This document shows positions 24,119-33,618 of a stretch of DNA of 64,000 nucleotides, in pieces (position 1 is the first letter of the stretch; the number at the start of each line of letters is the position of its first letter). Below the pieces are notes generated by a model that ran no database searches, was not told where the DNA came from, and worked only from the letters and a program-made list of their open reading frames with translations. The translations under genes were made by a program, and so were the position numbers. The stretch comes from Lachnospiraceae bacterium. Lineage in GTDB: Bacteria; Bacillota; Clostridia; Lachnospirales; Lachnospiraceae. The stretch is from NCBI GenBank assembly GCA_019421365.1, contig JAHZFJ010000019.1:17370-81369 (forward strand), in the 5' to 3' direction.

Positions 24119-26712
24119 GGAATCAAAAAGCGGTAAGAAGACTTTCGTTTCGCTCATTTATGGCAAATCGCACCAGAAATATGGTGGCTATATTAGCGAT
24201 AGTATTAACAACGATATTGTTTACAACCTTATTCACAGTAATAATCTCTCTTAATTATACATCGCAACAACAGACGATGCGTATGGTAGGAGGCTCCTCT
24301 CATGGAGGATTTAAGTATCTTACGATGGAACAGGTAGAGCAGTTATCAAAGCATCCACTAGTGAAGGAATTCGGTTATAGTGTAATGTTAGCGATGCCAG
24401 GTGAAGAACCTTTCACAAAGAGACAAGTTGAGATGCGTTATGGCACAGATACCGCAGCCAAGATGTACTTTTGTAATCCTACGACGGGGAGAATGCCAAG
24501 AGAAAAGAACGAAGTAGCTATGGATACGGCAGTACTTGATTTACTTGGGGTACCTTATAAGGTAGGGGAACAGATTACTCTGCATTATACTTTCGCAGGT
24601 AAGGAGATTGAGGATACTTTCACGTTAAGTGGGTTCTGGGAGACGGACCCGGTAGCACAGGCAAGTGAAGTGTGGCTATCAAAGGAGTATGTTTTAGAGA
24701 AATTAGATGGATATGACACTTCATTAGATTACAATATGTTTGGCACGTGGTCACTTGACATGATGTTTGCTAGTTCCAATAATATTGAGAAAAGTCTTCA
24801 AACGATTGCACAAGATAATGGATACACAATAGACGATAGTTCTGCCGATAATTTTTTGGATTACGGTGTAAACTGGGCGTATACTTCAACTCATTATGAG
24901 AATGGTGAACAAGTAAAGATGGCAATTGCTTTAATAGCAGGTTTAGGGTTTATCATATTCATTGGTTATCTGATTATCTACAATATATTTGGGATCTCGG
25001 TTATGAATGATATCCATTTCTACGGATTATTGAAGACAATCGGAACAACGAAGAGACAAATCAAAAGAATTATTCGCTATCAGGGAATTATGCTATCAAT
25101 TATCGGTATACCAATTGGATTGTGTTTAGGATACTTACTAGGAAATTCATTTGTTAAGATGATTGTATCAAGTTTATCGAATAAGACGACTTATGTTACA
25201 TTTAATCCTTGGATCTTCATTGGATCTGCCTTGTTTGCTTTACTAACAGTAATGATTAGTTGTAGTAGGCCGGGAAAGATGGCAGCGAAGGTATCACCTA
25301 TTGAGGCTGTGAGATATTCAGAAGGAAGCCAGTCCGTTGATAAAAAGGGGAAGAAAGAGAAGAAGGGAAAGCACGGAACTAGAATTTATAGAATGGCATT
25401 TGCGAATGTTAGAAGGAACAAAGGTAAGACAGCATTAGTTATTATCTCTTTAACATTAAGTTTAGTGTTATTCAATACAATTTTCTCTTTTACAAATGGT
25501 TTTAGTATGAATCGTTTGCTGGACCGATTCGTTATTTCGGATTATTTACTTGGTAGTGCAAAATATTTTCAAACCAATTTTGGTAGTGATGATAACATGA
25601 TTAGTGAAAGTTTTATTAGTGAAGTAGAGTCGAATGGATATACAACCAGAAGCGGCCGTGTTTATCAAAGAAATGGAATAGCACAAGCAAGATTTACGCA
25701 AGATGAATTAGTAGAATATTGCGCAAGATGGGGTGGTTCTGAGTATGTGGAATATATTAAGAGTCTTTTTGATTCAGAGGGTGCTGATGAGATATTTTGG
25801 GCAATTTGCCTATATGGATTAGATGATTATCCATTGGAGAAGATGACATTAGTCGAAGGTGAATTGTCTAAGATTGAAGATTCTACCGTGAAGGGAATTA
25901 TCCAGATTGTTAGTGAAGATGACTATGGAAATCCAGACACAAAAATTAAAATAAAAAATGTAGGCGAAAAGTTAACAATTCGTTATGTTGATGAATTGGA
26001 TTATGATGCAGACAATAACTTAATTGAAGAGAAATCACATGATGTAGAGTATACAATTGTCGCAACTATGATGATGCCAAATACCATGAGTACACGTAGT
26101 TATGGTATTCCACAGTTTGCTTTACCAAGTAAATTATACCTGAAAGATTCGGGAGATTCCACAACAATGACATACATGCTTGATGTCGATGATACTAAGA
26201 TTAATGAGATGGATGAGTTCATAAGTAGCTATACGAATAATGTTGAAAAGGATATGGACTTTGAATCAAAGAAACTCATGGGAGATGAATTCAGTAATTA
26301 TAAGAATATGTTCTTGTTTGTGGGTGGTGGCGTTACTGTTGTAATAACAATCATAGGAATTTTGAATTTTGTGAATACAATGATCACTAGTATCCAGACT
26401 AGAAAAAGAGAATTTGCAGTTTTACAAAGTATTGGAATGACGGGAAAGCAACTTCGCCAGATGGTAATCATAGAAGGTTTATTCTATACGGGTGCAGCAC
26501 TCATAGCAGCAGTTATGATCGGAAGTATTGTAAATGTGGTGGTGTTACAATCCTTCGAGAGCATGTTTTGGTTTTATCAATATGAATATAGTATCAGTGC
26601 TATATTAGCGTTAGCACCAGTATTCATACTGTTAGGTATGGGCTTGCCAGCAATCGTATATAAGAGTATGGTGCGTAAGAGCTTAGTAGAACGTATGAGA
26701 ACAACAGAATAG
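24106..26712 (+). CDS. ABC transporter permease, FtsX/MacB type, 868 aa
   Basis: Large permease with two FtsX units: an N-terminal helix (about 24-46), an extracellular region of about 230 residues, three helices (about 275-400), a basic linker (KKGKKEKKGKHG), a second helix at about 440-462, another large extracellular region and three C-terminal helices. Both FtsX cores carry the usual pattern (FGISVMNDIHFYGLLKTIGTT and REFAVLQSIGMTGKQLRQM). Consistent with a mechanotransmission-type transporter acting on envelope stress or peptides. Overlaps the ATPase gene by 13 bases. A terminator follows. Confidence 0.88.
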   Translation: MYKVRNQKAVRRLSFRSFMANRTRNMVAILAIVLTTILFTTLFTVIISLNYTSQQQTMRMVGGSSHGGFKYLTMEQVEQLSKHPLVKEFGYSVMLAMPGEEPFTKRQVEMRYGTDTAAKMYFCNPTTGRMPREKNEVAMDTAVLDLLGVPYKVGEQITLHYTFAGKEIEDTFTLSGFWETDPVAQASEVWLSKEYVLEKLDGYDTSLDYNMFGTWSLDMMFASSNNIEKSLQTIAQDNGYTIDDSSADNFLDYGVNWAYTSTHYENGEQVKMAIALIAGLGFIIFIGYLIIYNIFGISVMNDIHFYGLLKTIGTTKRQIKRIIRYQGIMLSIIGIPIGLCLGYLLGNSFVKMIVSSLSNKTTYVTFNPWIFIGSALFALLTVMISCSRPGKMAAKVSPIEAVRYSEGSQSVDKKGKKEKKGKHGTRIYRMAFANVRRNKGKTALVIISLTLSLVLFNTIFSFTNGFSMNRLLDRFVISDYLLGSAKYFQTNFGSDDNMISESFISEVESNGYTTRSGRVYQRNGIAQARFTQDELVEYCARWGGSEYVEYIKSLFDSEGADEIFWAICLYGLDDYPLEKMTLVEGELSKIEDSTVKGIIQIVSEDDYGNPDTKIKIKNVGEKLTIRYVDELDYDADNNLIEEKSHDVEYTIVATMMMPNTMSTRSYGIPQFALPSKLYLKDSGDSTTMTYMLDVDDTKINEMDEFISSYTNNVEKDMDFESKKLMGDEFSNYKNMFLFVGGGVTVVITIIGILNFVNTMITSIQTRKREFAVLQSIGMTGKQLRQMVIIEGLFYTGAALIAAVMIGSIVNVVVLQSFESMFWFYQYEYSISAILALAPVFILLGMGLPAIVYKSMVRKSLVERMRTTE

Positions 26713-26748
26713 TTCATCAGAATTATGAACTTTTAACACTTGAACCAT

Positions 26749-26788
26749 AAAAGGTTGCTGCAAAATAATTTTGCAACAACCTTTTATT
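26749..26788 (+). terminator. Intrinsic terminator after the ABC module
   Basis: AAAAGGTTG pairs with CAACCTTTT, with CAAAAT/ATTTTG inside, followed by ATT. Confidence 0.85.
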
Positions 26789-26811
26789 AATTATCGAAAA
26801 AATAAGTGTAG

Positions 26812-26994
26812 TTATTTATATTTTGAGTTATTAGTATTTTGGCTATTTTTATATGCATTTGTTGTTTTGTTTTCGGTATAACCGTTTGTAGTATATCCTG
26901 CTTCATCAGCAGTTTTTTCTGTAACTACACCTTTAGATGGGCTATGAGGAATTACTTGATCTTTTCTTAAACTATGATTAGTATTGAGTGACAT
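26812..26994 (-). CDS. Small hydrophilic hypothetical protein, 60 aa
   Basis: On the minus strand with GAGGAGAATG before the ATG, which supports a real gene. The product is very polar, rich in Asn, Thr, Lys and Ser (NGYTENKTTNAYKNSQNTNN), with no hydrophobic core, so it is probably disordered. Similar Asn/Thr-rich tiny proteins are common in spore formers, but I cannot assign it. Confidence 0.55.
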   Translation of the reverse strand: MSLNTNHSLRKDQVIPHSPSKGVVTEKTADEAGYTTNGYTENKTTNAYKNSQNTNNSKYK

Positions 26995-27203
26995 AACATT
27001 CTCCTCTCGTATTCAAATTAATAAATTTAATATTTACCCTTTTAGTATCTTTAAAATTAATTTTTTTATGTAAAATGGCTATTTTGTTTTGTTTAAAATG
27101 TGATATCACGGTATTTATTGACACATTATTCTTTGTTATGGTATTATTTGTAAATGATTAAATTTCTAATTGTACAATAAACTAAAGTAAAGGAATGATG
27201 AAG

Positions 27204-28469
27204 ATGGATGAAAATATAGCGGAAGAGAAGCAAAAAGTGGGATATCGAGTTATTCTAAAACAAAAAAATTATATGAAAAATATTATAGCAGCACTAATTA
27301 ATCGTTTTGGGGATTCGGTGGATTCTATTGCCTTAACATGGCTAGTTTATCAAGTTACACAAAGTGCAGCATGGTCAGCTATTATATTTGGTGTGAATCG
27401 TATACCTACGATATTCATACAACCTTTCGCAGGAGCTATAATAGAAGGTAAGAATAAGAAGAGAATTATGGTACTTACAGATATTATTCGTGGCTTATGT
27501 GTAACATTTATTGCAACGTCAATGATATTGGGATTTACAAATCGTTGGATAATCTTAATTATGACGGTGCTTATATCAACAGCTGAAGCATTCCGGGGAC
27601 CTGCTTCAACAGCCCTATTACCTAAGATTCTTGATAAGAAATATTATGAGTATGGGTTATCGCTGAATTCAAGTCTATGTAGTATTATGGAGTTAGTTGG
27701 ACTTGGTATTGCAGGAGTGATCATTGGAAAGTTTGGAATTACTGTTGCTATCTATACAGATGCTGTCACTTTCTTCTTATCCGCATTGATTATCATGACG
27801 ATGCGTGTGAAAGAAGAGAAGCAAGCTAAAATTAAGGTACAAGCTTCAGTATATCTAGAGAATGTGAAAGAAGGATTTCTATATGTAAGGGATAGGAAAT
27901 CAATTATGTATTTTGTAGTGCTAGCAATTTTCTTGAATGCTATATTAGTCCCTTTTAACAGTCTACAAGCACCTTTGATAAGTCAAATTTTACATTCATC
28001 GGAATATATGCTTTCTGTTATTGGTATTACAATAAGCATAGGTATGATTGTTGGATCAGTACTCTACCCATTCGTGGTTGATAAGTTGAGTAAAAGAGTA
28101 ATCGTAAGTCTAGGAGGTTACTCAATTGGTTTCTATTACATAGTTTTAATTTTAGCGGGATGTGTTTCGGATAATGCTGTTGCCATGTATATTATTGTAT
28201 TAGTTGGTACTATCTTGGTTGGCATATGTGTAAGCCTTTTGACGACATTGACTAATGTAGAGTTTATGAAGAGGGTAGAAGAGACATATCTTGCAAGAGC
28301 TGGGGCGTTGCTAAATGCTGCTTGTGTGGCAGCTATCCCTGTTGTTTCTTTCTTAATAACAGTACTAGCCAAATGCATCTCAATTAGAACATTATTTTTA
28401 ATAACAGGAATCTGCGGTATTTTGGTTTGTGTAATATTATGCTCAAAGAAAAAGACAAAACAATTATAG
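27204..28469 (+). CDS. Major facilitator superfamily transporter, 421 aa
   Basis: Twelve hydrophobic segments and the MFS_3 (enterobactin exporter/YfiS-type) hallmarks: RFGDSVDSIALTWLVYQVT in helix 1, then the loop 2-3 region AIIEGKNKKRIMVLTDIIRG with its basic residues. Probably a drug or metabolite exporter. Of three in-frame ATGs (27195, 27198, 27204) the last is best spaced from AAAGGA. It is monocistronic with a terminator behind. Substrate unknown. Confidence 0.85.
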   Translation: MDENIAEEKQKVGYRVILKQKNYMKNIIAALINRFGDSVDSIALTWLVYQVTQSAAWSAIIFGVNRIPTIFIQPFAGAIIEGKNKKRIMVLTDIIRGLCVTFIATSMILGFTNRWIILIMTVLISTAEAFRGPASTALLPKILDKKYYEYGLSLNSSLCSIMELVGLGIAGVIIGKFGITVAIYTDAVTFFLSALIIMTMRVKEEKQAKIKVQASVYLENVKEGFLYVRDRKSIMYFVVLAIFLNAILVPFNSLQAPLISQILHSSEYMLSVIGITISIGMIVGSVLYPFVVDKLSKRVIVSLGGYSIGFYYIVLILAGCVSDNAVAMYIIVLVGTILVGICVSLLTTLTNVEFMKRVEETYLARAGALLNAACVAAIPVVSFLITVLAKCISIRTLFLITGICGILVCVILCSKKKTKQL

Positions 28470-28507
28470 ATGTCTTAGTTTCTTGTTGAATAAAATACGG
28501 AAGATAG

Positions 28508-28546
28508 GAGGAGTGAATGTTTGCAACATTTATTCCTCTTTTTATT
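28508..28546 (+). terminator. Intrinsic terminator after the MFS gene
   Basis: A 14-base stem (28508-28521 with 28525-28538, two G-U pairs) with a 3-base loop, followed by T5ATTT. It also lies just beyond the 3' end of the convergent Big2 gene. Confidence 0.88.
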
Positions 28547-28552
28547 TAATAT

Positions 28553-29605
28553 TTATTTCTTAGGTTCTGTAACTATAACTTTGCATTTGACTTTGGTACC
28601 ATCTTCAGAGGCATAGATGTAGGCAGTACCTTTTTTTAATGCTGTAATTGTACCATTGCTGGTTACTTCTAAAACATTAGAATTACTACAAGACCATACG
28701 GGAGTATTCCCGGAGGATACCGTTGCATAGAGTGTTGTAGTCTGATCGACTAATAATGATAATGTCGTTGTACTTAATTCAATGGTTGGTGAATTAACAA
28801 TCACGGTACAGGTCTTTGTAACACCATCGATTGTAGCAGATATGAGGGCCGTTCCGTGCTTGAGGGCAGTTACGTTACCAGTTTCATCAACGATAGCTAC
28901 ACTTTTCTTATTAGTTTTCCATTTGGGAGTTAGATTAGAAGATACATTGGCACTTAGAAGATAAGTTTGGCCGCGATATAGAGACAGAGTTGTCTTATTC
29001 AAAGACACTTGTGGAGATTTGACTTTAACTTTGCAAGTTTCACTAGTACCATCTGCCGTTATAGTGATAATTGCTTCACCAGGCTTCATACCAGTAACTA
29101 ATCCGTTCTGATCAACGGTAGCGATGCTCTTTTTGTTAGCCTTATAAGTTACAGGTGCACCGGTTGAGGTACTTGATTTTAATAAAAATGTTTCGCCATG
29201 CTCTAATGAGATGTTTGTTTCATTCAAGGATATTGTGGTTTTATTGACTGTTATCTTACAACTAGATTCCGCACCGTTTATTTTCGCGGTTATTGTGACT
29301 GTGCCTGATTTTTTGGCAAGTACTTTTCCGTATGTATTAACAGATGCAATTTTAGAATCACTGCTCTTCCAAGTAGCCCTAGCGCCCGTGGAAGTAAATG
29401 CTACTACATATATGCTATCACCAATTGCAAGAGTTTCGTCATAACTTGTGAGAATTATGAAAGGATACGTACTATCTGAAGTGGTTTTTGCATGAATATG
29501 TTGAGATTGAGTATGAAAGAGTGTGGTGGTGAATAATGCGAGCAGTGCAAGAATAACAAGTGATTGTTTCGTGTGCGTGATACAAGATTTTTTTATTGAT
29601 TTCAT
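28553..29605 (-). CDS. Secreted Ig-like (Big2) repeat protein, 350 aa
   Basis: Signal peptide at residues 1-39 (basic start, LVILALLALFTTTLF core). The rest is four tandem Big_2 bacterial Ig-like domains of about 77 residues, each with the pattern L..G....L.....G......W/Y....S....V...G.V.A...G.A.I......G....C.V.V. No sorting motif, SLH domain or enzyme domain is attached. It is probably a small secreted or wall-associated adhesion or scaffold protein. GGAGG precedes the ATG. Confidence 0.88.
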   Translation of the reverse strand: MKSIKKSCITHTKQSLVILALLALFTTTLFHTQSQHIHAKTTSDSTYPFIILTSYDETLAIGDSIYVVAFTSTGARATWKSSDSKIASVNTYGKVLAKKSGTVTITAKINGAESSCKITVNKTTISLNETNISLEHGETFLLKSSTSTGAPVTYKANKKSIATVDQNGLVTGMKPGEAIITITADGTSETCKVKVKSPQVSLNKTTLSLYRGQTYLLSANVSSNLTPKWKTNKKSVAIVDETGNVTALKHGTALISATIDGVTKTCTVIVNSPTIELSTTTLSLLVDQTTTLYATVSSGNTPVWSCSNSNVLEVTSNGTITALKKGTAYIYASEDGTKVKCKVIVTEPKK

Positions 29606-29787
29606 AGAAGTTCCTCCATTCTTTAAGATAAGATACTTATTAAAATAAGATTCTTATTAAATAAGAGGAATAAATGTTACGTAAATACGTGTTGCAAACA
29701 TAAGTTAAGTATAGTATAGATTTGTCGTTTTGACAAGTTATTGTGATAAAATGTAATTAAAAAGATGAATTTTGATATGAAGAAACG

Positions 29788-29979
29788 TTGGTGTCCGTAT
29801 TTGAATTATTAAGATTCTTAGTATATAATATAACTACTAAGGGGAAGTATAATGGTGAGGAAAGTAAAGTTTATTATAATGAGGATGCACCTGTTAGTCA
29901 TTCACAATTTAATATAATTTGGAAACAAAACAAAGTTATAATCCCTGCAGTAGTCTTGCAGGTTATAGAAAATAATTAA
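29788..29979 (+). pseudogene. Possible gene fragment (63 codons)
   Basis: An open frame from a TTG with no ribosome binding site. Its second half (KGKYNGEESKVYYNEDAP onward) looks protein-like, but it has no beginning that can be defended and no family match. It may be the 3' remnant of a lost gene. It fills most of the 398-base gap between the Big2 gene and the next acetyltransferase. Confidence 0.25.
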
Positions 29980-30003
29980 TTGATTTTTATACTGGAGGAA
30001 AAA

Positions 30004-30576
30004 ATGCAAGTAAAGAATATTAATATTGAACAACTTATCGATTTATACGAAAATCATCTAGAACATGATTTCCCAAAGAGTGAATTAAAATCATTATCAA
30101 TGATGCAATCTTATATGGAACGAGGGATTTATACTATCTATGGATTGTATGAAGGGGAAGAATTATTGGCATATGCTTTGTTCATGTATAATAAAGACAG
30201 TGGTTTTCAATTACTAGATTATTTTGCAAGTAATCGTAAATATAGAAGTAAGGGATATGGCTCAACATTACTAGAGATGCTTAAGCAGGAAGATAAGATT
30301 TCACAAGGGTATATTATTGAAGTAGAAACAGTACGTACAGCTAAGAATGAAGAGGAAAAAATACAAAGAGAACGAAGAATTGCCTTTTATGAGAAGAATG
30401 GTCTTAGAAAAGTAACAATACGTTCTTCTGTTTTTGGAGTAGAATTCGATATATTATATCTACCATTACGTTGGGATGGAGATGATACACAGTTATATGA
30501 AGAACTGAAAGCAATATACATGCTGATGTTTGGTGAAGAAACATTTAAGAAACACACTACTATAGAGATGCTATAA
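30004..30576 (+). CDS. GNAT family N-acetyltransferase, 190 aa
   Basis: Start chosen at the ATG after GGAGG. Central GNAT core: LLAYALFMYNKD, LLDYFASNRKYRSKGYGSTLLEML with the R-S-K-G-Y-G-S acetyl-CoA loop (about residues 80-86), and the RRIAFYEKNGLRKV motif. The C-terminal 40 residues extend beyond the minimal fold. Acceptor unknown. Intact, unlike the two GNAT relics in the first 10 kb. Confidence 0.85.
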   Translation: MQVKNINIEQLIDLYENHLEHDFPKSELKSLSMMQSYMERGIYTIYGLYEGEELLAYALFMYNKDSGFQLLDYFASNRKYRSKGYGSTLLEMLKQEDKISQGYIIEVETVRTAKNEEEKIQRERRIAFYEKNGLRKVTIRSSVFGVEFDILYLPLRWDGDDTQLYEELKAIYMLMFGEETFKKHTTIEML

Positions 30577-30723
30577 ATATGTTATAGTCATGGTGAAATT
30601 GCTATAAATCCACCAAGTTTTTAGGGGACTTTGAATAGGTATAAACAAATTCATTCTATGGTTTGATGATTAGGTATGAGTATGTTATAATAACTAAGAA
30701 AAAGACTGAAGGAGGATGTTGGG

Positions 30724-31122
30724 ATGGATAAATATAGAATTATTGTTAAGGGTATAGTAAAAAGTCTAGACAAGTATCTTATTGTTGAAAAATGGTTTGA
30801 TGACCGAATTCAAGATCCATATCAATGGGGATTTATAGATGGTGTAATCAATTTTGGCGAATCACCTGATCGTGCGGTTGTTCGAATTATTGCTGAAGAT
30901 ACAGGATTATGCGTACAGATTGATCGAATCCTATATACGTGGTCTTTTATGGCCGGAGATACGTACACCATTGGAATTAGTTATCTATGTTTAACTGGCA
31001 TGGAAGATGTGTTATTGTCAGAAGAGCTACATAATTATAAATGGATTACTAAAGAAGAATTTGAACAGTATATTGATAACCAAGATGTTTTAAGCGATAT
31101 AGATTGTGCTGGTTTAGAGTAA
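30724..31122 (+). CDS. NUDIX-like protein with a degenerate box, 132 aa
   Basis: Fold-level similarity to NUDIX hydrolases: KYLIVEKWFDD, QWGFIDGVINFGESPDRAVVRII, YKWITKEEFEQY. The catalytic helix reads RIIAEDTGL where REUxEExGU is expected, so the first catalytic Glu is Ile and the third is Asp. Metal binding should be weakened and it may be a binding protein rather than an enzyme. GAAGGAGG precedes the ATG. It lies 29 bases before pyrC, whose ribosome binding site falls in this gap. Confidence 0.7.
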   Translation: MDKYRIIVKGIVKSLDKYLIVEKWFDDRIQDPYQWGFIDGVINFGESPDRAVVRIIAEDTGLCVQIDRILYTWSFMAGDTYTIGISYLCLTGMEDVLLSEELHNYKWITKEEFEQYIDNQDVLSDIDCAGLE

Positions 31123-31151
31123 CTTGTTGTTAATATAGAAAGGTGGTTCCC

Positions 31152-32426
31152 TTGAAGATACTTATTAAGAATGGGTATGTAATTGACCCTGCGACGGATA
31201 AAGAAGAGATTTGCGATTTACTAATAAAAGACAATTATATTGCACAGGTCGGACAGAATATAACACATGATGCAGACCAAATTATCGATGCAACAGATTG
31301 TTATGTCATGCCAGGATTTATTGATTTGCATGTTCATCTTAGAGAACCAGGTTTTGAATACAAAGAAACGATTGAGACTGGTGCATTAGCAGCAGCACAT
31401 GGAGGTTTTACAAGTATTTGTCCAATGCCTAACACAAATCCTGTTATAGATAGTGCCAAGATGGTAGCATATCTAAGTGAAAAATCTAAGAAAGATGCTG
31501 TTGTTAATATATTGCCAGTAGGTGCTGTAACATTAGGACAAGCTGGTCAAGATCTTGCAGATATTGCGGGTATGGTTAAAGAAGGCGCGGTAGCAATTAG
31601 TGAAGATGGTAAATCTGTAATGGATACTGCCTTATATAGAAAAGCTATGACTATTGCAAAAGAAGAAGGAATCGTTGTACTTGCTCATTGTGAAGACAAG
31701 AGTCTCGTACAAGGTGGAGTTATGAATGCTGGTAAGAAGGCAGAAGAATTAGAAATGCCAGGAATTACGAATGCGGTAGAAGATATTATTGCCGCTAGAG
31801 ATATTTTATTAGCAAAGGAAACTGGTGCTAAGTTACATCTTTGTCATTGCTCTACAAAAGACAGTGCATGGATGGTTGGAAAAGCAAAAGAGGAAGGTTT
31901 ACCAGTTACAGCTGAAGTTTGCCCTCATCATTTTGCCTTAACAGATGAGGATATTGTTGAAGATGATGCAGATTATAAGATGAATCCTCCATTAAGAAGC
32001 AAAGAAGATGTACAAGCACTAAAAGAAGCATTAAGAGATAATATAATTGATGTAATTGCAACTGATCATGCTCCTCATGGTGAAGATGAGAAGAAGAAAT
32101 CAATGAAAGAAGCTCCTTTTGGTATTGTTGGTTTAGAAACGGCTTTCGCTATAACAATGACCGAGCTTGTTAAGACAGGTTATCTTACTCCAAGACAACT
32201 TGTTGAGAAGATGAGTCTTAATCCAGCGAAAGTGTTAGGAATTAACAAGGGAACATTAAAGGAAGGAGCAATTGCAGATATTGTAATTGCTAATCCGAAT
32301 GAAGAATATATAATCGATACAAAAGATTTTGTTTCTAAAGGCAAGAATACACCATTCCATGGCAAGAAAGTATATGGTAAGATACTGTACACTTTAGTTA
32401 ATGGTCAAGTTGTTTATCAAGCATAG
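31152..32426 (+). CDS. pyrC: Dihydroorotase, 424 aa
   Basis: Third step of pyrimidine synthesis: cyclises carbamoyl-aspartate to dihydroorotate. Zinc-site signatures are present: FIDLHVHLREPGFE (about residues 56-69), the carboxylated-Lys region, HCED, HLCHCSTK, and VIATDHAPH with the catalytic Asp. Type I (PyrC/allantoinase-like) with normal length. The best start is the TTG five bases after AAAGGTGG; an in-frame GTG nine bases earlier overlaps that site. pyrF follows 24 bases later in the same operon. Confidence 0.93.
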   Translation: MKILIKNGYVIDPATDKEEICDLLIKDNYIAQVGQNITHDADQIIDATDCYVMPGFIDLHVHLREPGFEYKETIETGALAAAHGGFTSICPMPNTNPVIDSAKMVAYLSEKSKKDAVVNILPVGAVTLGQAGQDLADIAGMVKEGAVAISEDGKSVMDTALYRKAMTIAKEEGIVVLAHCEDKSLVQGGVMNAGKKAEELEMPGITNAVEDIIAARDILLAKETGAKLHLCHCSTKDSAWMVGKAKEEGLPVTAEVCPHHFALTDEDIVEDDADYKMNPPLRSKEDVQALKEALRDNIIDVIATDHAPHGEDEKKKSMKEAPFGIVGLETAFAITMTELVKTGYLTPRQLVEKMSLNPAKVLGINKGTLKEGAIADIVIANPNEEYIIDTKDFVSKGKNTPFHGKKVYGKILYTLVNGQVVYQA

Positions 32427-32450
32427 GATATGAAAGGGGATTTATAAACC

Positions 32451-33368
32451 ATGATTAACAAGTTAATTAATAGAATTGAACACTTAGGAGCACCTATTGT
32501 TGTAGGTTTAGACCCAATGTTAGGATACATTCCAGAGTGTGTGAAAGCAAAAGCATTTGCTGAAAAAGGTGAAACATTAGAAGGAGCAGCAGAGGCAATT
32601 TGGCAATTCAATAAAGCGATTGTTGATGCGACACATGATTTAATTCCAGCGGTAAAACCTCAGATAGCTATGTATGAACAATTTGGAATTGAAGGACTTA
32701 AAGTTTTCAAGCAAACAGTAGATTACTGTAAAGAAAAAGGTCTTATTGTTATTGGAGATATAAAACGTGGTGATATAGGATCTACATCAGAGGCATATGC
32801 TGTAGGTCATCTTGGAAAAGTAACAGTTGGTCAAAACTCCTTCGCTGGATTTGATGAAGATTTCGTTACAGTAAACCCATACCTAGGATCAGATGGTATT
32901 GATCCATTCATAAAAGTGTGTAAAGAAGAAAACAAAGGTCTGTTCATTCTTGTTAAAACATCGAACAAATCAAGTGGAGAATTCCAAGATCAATTAGTTA
33001 ATGGAAGACCACTTTATGAGTTAGTTGGTGAAAAAGTTGCAAGCTGGGGAGAATCTCACATGGGTGATTCTTATAGCTACGTTGGAGCAGTAGTTGGTGC
33101 AACATATCCAGAGATGGGTAAAATCCTACGTAAGATTATGCCAAAGACATATATCCTAGTTCCAGGTTACGGCGCACAAGGTGGTAAAGCGTCTGATTTA
33201 GCACCTTACTTCAACAAAGATGGATTAGGAGCAATTATTAATTCTTCTCGTGGTATTATCGCTGCATACAAACAACCAGGATATGAGAAATTTGGCGAAG
33301 AATCATTCGCTGATGCATCTAGACAAGCAGTTATAGATATGATTACGGATATTAAATCAGCAATCTAA
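32451..33368 (+). CDS. pyrF: Orotidine 5'-phosphate decarboxylase (type 2), 305 aa
   Basis: Converts OMP to UMP. The catalytic Asp-Lys-Asp array is in VIGDIKRGDIGSTSEAY (about residues 100-116), and the phosphate loop is LVPGYGAQGGK with SSRGIIAAY. Length and the N-terminal GLDP motif are those of the longer class-2 enzymes (PyrF/PyrF-PyrE fusions). It directly follows pyrC; other pyr genes are not in the window. A terminator closes the pair. Confidence 0.93.
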   Translation: MINKLINRIEHLGAPIVVGLDPMLGYIPECVKAKAFAEKGETLEGAAEAIWQFNKAIVDATHDLIPAVKPQIAMYEQFGIEGLKVFKQTVDYCKEKGLIVIGDIKRGDIGSTSEAYAVGHLGKVTVGQNSFAGFDEDFVTVNPYLGSDGIDPFIKVCKEENKGLFILVKTSNKSSGEFQDQLVNGRPLYELVGEKVASWGESHMGDSYSYVGAVVGATYPEMGKILRKIMPKTYILVPGYGAQGGKASDLAPYFNKDGLGAIINSSRGIIAAYKQPGYEKFGEESFADASRQAVIDMITDIKSAI

Positions 33369-33436
33369 TTAAGAGATCTCTATTTTGGAATATTTATTGA
33401 ATTATGTATTATAAATGAAAACAAATATCAATAAGG

Positions 33437-33482
33437 AAGAGTCTATTTTAAGCGGGAAAGCTTGAAACAGGCTCTTTTTTTT
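33437..33482 (+). terminator. Intrinsic terminator after pyrF
   Basis: AAGAGTCT pairs with AGGCTCTT (one T-G pair), with AGC/GCT and TTT/AAA pairing inside, followed by eight T. Confidence 0.82.
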
Positions 33483-33535
33483 ACAATGAAAAAAGCACAA
33501 GTAAATTTAATGAGATAATTTATCGTTTACTTGAA

Positions 33536-33591
33536 TTGACGTATCAGTATTCTTATGTTAACATACTAAAACAGTTAGTTGGTACTAACTA
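33536..33591 (+). promoter_or_regulatory. Promoter and palindromic operator of the siderophore operon
   Basis: TTGACG at 33536, 17 bases, TAACAT at 33559-33564. Right at the expected transcription start lies the palindrome TTAGTTGGTACTAACTA (33575-33591), where a repressor would block initiation. Its TTAG...CTAA layout recalls DtxR/IdeR-type iron boxes more than the Fur consensus, but the regulator is not identified here. Confidence 0.6.
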
Positions 33592-33618
33592 CCACACAAA
33601 GTAAAACAGGAGATAGAT

